Made by a program: the position numbers and the translations under genes. Shown here piece by piece: positions 60,666-64,000 of a DNA stretch of 64,000 bases. Origin of the DNA: Bacillus sp. BP-3. Lineage in GTDB: Bacteria; Bacillota; Bacilli; Bacillales; Bacillaceae_G. Position 1 is the first letter of the stretch, and each line of letters opens with the position of its first letter. The notes beneath the pieces were generated by a model. It worked only from the letters and a program-made list of their open reading frames with translations. It ran no database searches and was not told the origin of the DNA. Location: assembly GCF_028401955.1 (NCBI RefSeq), contig NZ_JAQOTJ010000002.1, positions 186,001-250,000 on the forward strand, read 5' to 3'.

Positions 60666-62444
60666 ATGTGTGGCATTACAGGGTGGGTTGATTATACAAA
60701 AGTGTTATTACAAGAAAAAGAAGCCGTAACGAAGATGGCCGAAACGCTCGCAAAAAGAGGTCCGGATGACACGAACGTTTGGCTTCGGAATCATGTTGCT
60801 TTTGGGCATAAACGGTTAATAGTTGTCGACCCTGAAGGTGGTAGACAACCGATGGTGCGGGAAAAGAAAGAAGAACGTTACGCCATTTGTTATAACGGCG
60901 AACTATATAATACAGAAGATATTCGGAAAGAATTGCTGAAAAGAGGTTATACGTTTAAGGGGCATTCTGATACAGAAGTATTGCTGGCTTCTTATGCGGA
61001 ATGGAAAGAACAATGCTTAGAGCATTTAAATGGTATTTATGCATTTGCTGTATGGGATGAACAGGAAGACAAAGTTTTTATTGCGCGTGATCGATTAGGA
61101 GTCAAGCCGCTATTTTATAAACATGATGCTGGGCGATTATTGTTTGCTTCAGAATTAAAAGCGATTTTAGCTCATCCTCATGTGAAGGCGGAGATTACTA
61201 CAGAAGGATTAGCAGAAGTATTTGGATTAGGTCCGTCTCGAACTCCTGGGCATGGTATATTTGCTGGAATTGATGAGCTGCGCCCAGGTCATGCACTTAC
61301 GTTTTCGAAAGATGGCTTAAAAATTTGGCGTTATTGGAATGTTGTGAGCGAAGAGCACACACATAATTTTGAAGAAACAGTAGAACACGTTCGTTTTCTA
61401 TTGCAAGATGCCATTACAAGGCAGTTAGTATCGGATGTTCCACTCTGTACATTTTTATCGGGTGGTGTCGATTCCAGCGCAATTACCGCATTTGCGGCGA
61501 TGGCATATGAGCGAGAAGGAAAAGGGAATCTTCATACGTATTCGATTGATTATGAAGATAACGAAAAATATTTCAAATCAAATGCATTTCAGCCAAATTC
61601 AGATGCTCCGTTTATTACGTTAATGACAAATACATTTGATACGATTCATCATCGCTGTGTAATTTCTAACGAGAGTTTAGCAAAACATTTAACGGAAGCT
61701 GTCATTGTTCGTGACTTGCCAGGGATGGCGGATATCGATTCTTCTTTACTTTGGTTTTGCCGAGAAATTAAACAAGATTTTGTCGTAAGCCTATCAGGTG
61801 AATGTGCTGATGAAATTTTTGGTGGTTATCCATGGTTTTACCGTGAGGATGATTTACAATCTAGTGCGTTTCCGTGGATGCGATCTACAGAAGCGCGTGA
61901 ACAATTGTTAAAAAAAGAATGGCGTAAAAAACTAAATTTACAAGAGTATGTTCAGTATCGCTATGAAGAATCGGTGCGTGAAACCCCGTTGTTAGAAGGA
62001 GAAAGCATACTGGATACAAAAAGAAGACAACTATTTTATTTAAATATGGTCTGGTTTATGACAACGCTCCTTGACCGAAAAGATCGGATGAGTATGGGGG
62101 CTAGCTTAGAAGTGCGTGTGCCGTTTGCAGATCATCGACTTGTCGAATATGCGTGGAATATTCCTTGGGAAATGAAAATGTATAAAAACCGCGAAAAAGG
62201 TCTATTACGCAAGGCGTTAGAAGGTGTCTTACCAAATGATGTGTTGTATAGAAAGAAAAGTCCATATCCGAAAACTCATAATCCATACTACACGAAGGCT
62301 GTCACTTCATGGCTGCAAGAGCTATTAACGGATAAACAGTCGATTCTCCATGAATTATTTGATAACGACCAGTTGCGTGGATTAATTGAATCAGGCGGTA
62401 GTGCATTTCAAACGCCGTGGTTTGGGCATTTAAACCCAATCTAA
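60666..62444 (+). CDS. asnO: Asparagine synthetase AsnO, C-terminus replaced by element junction
   Basis: A 592-residue glutamine-hydrolysing asparagine synthetase. Cys2 of MCGITGW is the glutaminase nucleophile; the ATP pyrophosphatase loop SGGVDSS is at residues 265-271; GECADEIFGGYPWFY and LDRKDRMSMGASLEVRVPFADH are conserved. After TPWFG (residue 587) the usual family ending (QLM..PQ.IA... of about 20 more residues) is missing: the frame reads HLNPI and stops. The recombinase gene begins 32 bases on, so an element has entered the 3' end of asnO. The ATG at 60666 is required for Cys2. Confidence 0.9.
   Translation: MCGITGWVDYTKVLLQEKEAVTKMAETLAKRGPDDTNVWLRNHVAFGHKRLIVVDPEGGRQPMVREKKEERYAICYNGELYNTEDIRKELLKRGYTFKGHSDTEVLLASYAEWKEQCLEHLNGIYAFAVWDEQEDKVFIARDRLGVKPLFYKHDAGRLLFASELKAILAHPHVKAEITTEGLAEVFGLGPSRTPGHGIFAGIDELRPGHALTFSKDGLKIWRYWNVVSEEHTHNFEETVEHVRFLLQDAITRQLVSDVPLCTFLSGGVDSSAITAFAAMAYEREGKGNLHTYSIDYEDNEKYFKSNAFQPNSDAPFITLMTNTFDTIHHRCVISNESLAKHLTEAVIVRDLPGMADIDSSLLWFCREIKQDFVVSLSGECADEIFGGYPWFYREDDLQSSAFPWMRSTEAREQLLKKEWRKKLNLQEYVQYRYEESVRETPLLEGESILDTKRRQLFYLNMVWFMTTLLDRKDRMSMGASLEVRVPFADHRLVEYAWNIPWEMKMYKNREKGLLRKALEGVLPNDVLYRKKSPYPKTHNPYYTKAVTSWLQELLTDKQSILHELFDNDQLRGLIESGGSAFQTPWFGHLNPI
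62421..62432. other. Left junction of the second element in asnO
   Basis: The host frame ends within TTTGGGCA (62421-62428); a two-base core inside GGG is likely, as in comK. The right junction with the rest of asnO must be beyond the window. Confidence 0.65.
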
Positions 62445-62475
62445 CTACAATAAATAAACGTAGCTAGATCAGGGT

Positions 62476-63879
62476 TTATTTTATTTTAAAGTCAGTGACC
62501 TTTATTTCTGGTGGGATAGGATTCTTACCCGTACGAGCTGGTTTTGTTACATCAACTGACATGTAATCAACAATGGAGTTTACAGCCGCTTTTTTTGATT
62601 CACTACTTAAATGATACCATTCATCTTTTAATTTACTTAAAAGTTCTTTAACATCATGTGGAGATACAGCATCCTCAATGTTAGCGAGTTGTTGATGAAT
62701 TACATTTTCTTCTTGTGTTAGCACTAACATATCTCTTTTATATTCAAGTTGAGGTATATCGCCTTCTATGAATAAATATTTTAAACGTGATTTTTTATCT
62801 TGAATCTTATTTAATTGTTCTTTTAAGTTGCTTAATTCAATAGGAGGTTCGATAGATGTATCAAGATCAACAATAACTCCATTCAGTATATCCAAAAAAA
62901 TATTTTCGAGTATGTCTTCAGAGATTTGTGGCATGTCACACATTCCTTTATGATGCCGTGAACTACAACGATAAGACATTACAATTCTACCACGAGCTCT
63001 CTCTTGTTTATGGCCTAGAAAGTACTTTCCGCATCTATCACATCTTAAAACATTGGAGAAAACGAAATAGTTCTGCAATCTTACTTTTCCTACTTTCCTA
63101 CTGTTTTGTATTTGTTGCACTGTATACCATGTATCTTTATCTATAATAGTTTCAAAGTCATCTTGAGCTATATCAGTTAACACATCTTCTCCCCAGCGTA
63201 TTTTCCCAATGTATATGGGATTATTTATAATGTAACGCACCGCATCATAATTAAATATTTTTCCCTGTTTTGTTTTAATACCTCGGCTATTCAATGCCTT
63301 TACAATACTTATTATTCCTTTAGTTTTATAAGCCTCGAATATGTACTTTACTACTTCAGTTTCTTCTTTATTGATATATAACTTACCTTTATTTTGATCA
63401 TATCCCATTGGTGATTTTGAACCATTTCTAAGACCTAACTCAGCCTTTTTTTGCATTGAATCTCGTACACGTTCAGCTGTTGTCTCTCGTTCCCATTGTG
63501 CTAGTGTCGCAACTAATGTAATGAACATTCTACCAGTGGCTGTCGTTGTATCGAATACTTCCGTGCTACTTTTAAATTTAACGTTACATTTATCCATCTT
63601 TTCAAGAAGAGAATGTAAATCTAAAACTGAACGAGTAAAACGATCTAATCGATACACAAGAATAATATCAAATTTATTTTTTTTCATATCTTTTATCATT
63701 CTTTGGAATGCGGGTCTGTCGATATTCTTTGCGCTATATCCTTCATCACAATAATCTTCAACTACTACCCATCCTTGAGATTGAGCATATTGTTCTAATC
63801 GTACTTTTTGCATATCCAATGAAATTCCTTCTTCAACTTGCATATCTGTGGATACACGTCTATAAATTACGCATTTCAT
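62476..63879 (-). CDS. Large serine recombinase of the asnO element
   Basis: A 467-residue large serine recombinase, clearly related to but different from the comK prophage enzyme. Resolvase domain: VIYRRVSTDMQ with Ser10, VYRLDRFTRS, TTTATGRMFITLVATLAQWERET. Recombinase domain about 160-255 (KSPMGYDQNKG, YIINNPIYIGKIRWG). Zinc ribbon with CDRCGKYF and YRCSSRHHKGMCDMP. Coiled coil after residue 355. It would integrate the element into asnO and, with a directionality factor, excise it. Confidence 0.94.
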   Translation of the reverse strand: MKCVIYRRVSTDMQVEEGISLDMQKVRLEQYAQSQGWVVVEDYCDEGYSAKNIDRPAFQRMIKDMKKNKFDIILVYRLDRFTRSVLDLHSLLEKMDKCNVKFKSSTEVFDTTTATGRMFITLVATLAQWERETTAERVRDSMQKKAELGLRNGSKSPMGYDQNKGKLYINKEETEVVKYIFEAYKTKGIISIVKALNSRGIKTKQGKIFNYDAVRYIINNPIYIGKIRWGEDVLTDIAQDDFETIIDKDTWYTVQQIQNSRKVGKVRLQNYFVFSNVLRCDRCGKYFLGHKQERARGRIVMSYRCSSRHHKGMCDMPQISEDILENIFLDILNGVIVDLDTSIEPPIELSNLKEQLNKIQDKKSRLKYLFIEGDIPQLEYKRDMLVLTQEENVIHQQLANIEDAVSPHDVKELLSKLKDEWYHLSSESKKAAVNSIVDYMSVDVTKPARTGKNPIPPEIKVTDFKIK

Positions 63880-63962
63880 TTACATCGACTCCTTTCTATA
63901 ACATATGTTTTTTAGGAGATGATTAGAAAAAATTGTGGGTATGGTATGATGGAGGCTTTACG

Positions 63963-64000
63963 TGGATGTGGTCAACTACTTGATTGACCGTGGCGCCCAG
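63963..64000 (+). CDS. Possible start of an element gene (truncated at window edge)
   Basis: A GTG at 63963, six bases after GGAGG, opens a frame reading VDVVNYLIDRGAQ to the edge. Base composition is richer in G+C than nearby. Too short to identify. Confidence 0.3.

Larger units (their letters stand above)
62428..64000. mobile_element. Second serine-recombinase element (left end only)
   Basis: The element starts with a serine integrase on the minus strand whose 3' end is near the junction, the same plan as the comK prophage. It continues past 64000. Whether it is a prophage or another kind of element cannot be told here. Confidence 0.72.

Overview
The window is a piece of a Bacillus cereus-group chromosome: AT-rich DNA, strong GGAGG-type ribosome binding sites, and the Bacillus gene order yhjE-sipV-addB-addA then gerPF-A, yisI, yisK, yisL, yisN, asnO. 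Assignments rest on protein motifs and remembered family features; no search was run.

Layout. (1) 1-6350: tail of a repeat-rich protein, the sigI-rsgI sigma/anti-sigma pair, a HAD phosphatase, and the glyoxylate-shunt operon aceB-aceA, whose promoter sits in a perfect 42-bp palindrome. (2) 6582-43292: the competence regulator gene comK, split by a siphovirus-type prophage of about 36.1 kb. The two comK pieces (64 + 128 codons) join in frame across a shared GG to give exactly 192 codons, the length of B. subtilis ComK. The prophage runs: serine integrase, ImmA-type protease and repressor (leftward); operators; early genes (AP2 protein, Sak4-like ATPase, SSB-like DUF669 protein, D5 primase-helicase, a GTTACT-repeat origin candidate, ERCC4 nuclease, dUTPase); ArpU-like late regulator; HNH-terminase-portal-protease-capsid; head-tail connectors including one gene cut by a TGA codon; tail genes with a -1 frameshift pair, tape measure, Dit, tail-tip and receptor-binding proteins; XhlA, holin, GH25 endolysin; then a small-peptide locus, a membrane protein, a LexA-DNA-binding-domain repressor under an SOS-like box, and a winged-helix protein. 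(3) 43300-62444: host genes for a secreted amidase, cold-shock protein, DedA-like membrane protein, signal peptidase I, AddAB helicase-nuclease, the GerP spore-coat permeability operon (leftward, SigmaK-like promoter), a Spo0E-like phosphatase, YisK, ornithine aminotransferase, YisL, YisN and AsnO. (4) 62424-64000: AsnO loses its normal C-terminus exactly where a second serine-recombinase element begins; that element continues past the window.

Together the window shows two differentiation-linked genes (comK, competence; asnO, a sporulation-associated asparagine synthetase in B. subtilis) each interrupted by a serine-integrase element in the same layout (integrase on the minus strand, its 3' end next to the left junction). 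The comK case is the same architecture as the comK prophages of Listeria. Whether the element can still excise and make virions is open, because a head-tail gene carries a premature stop.
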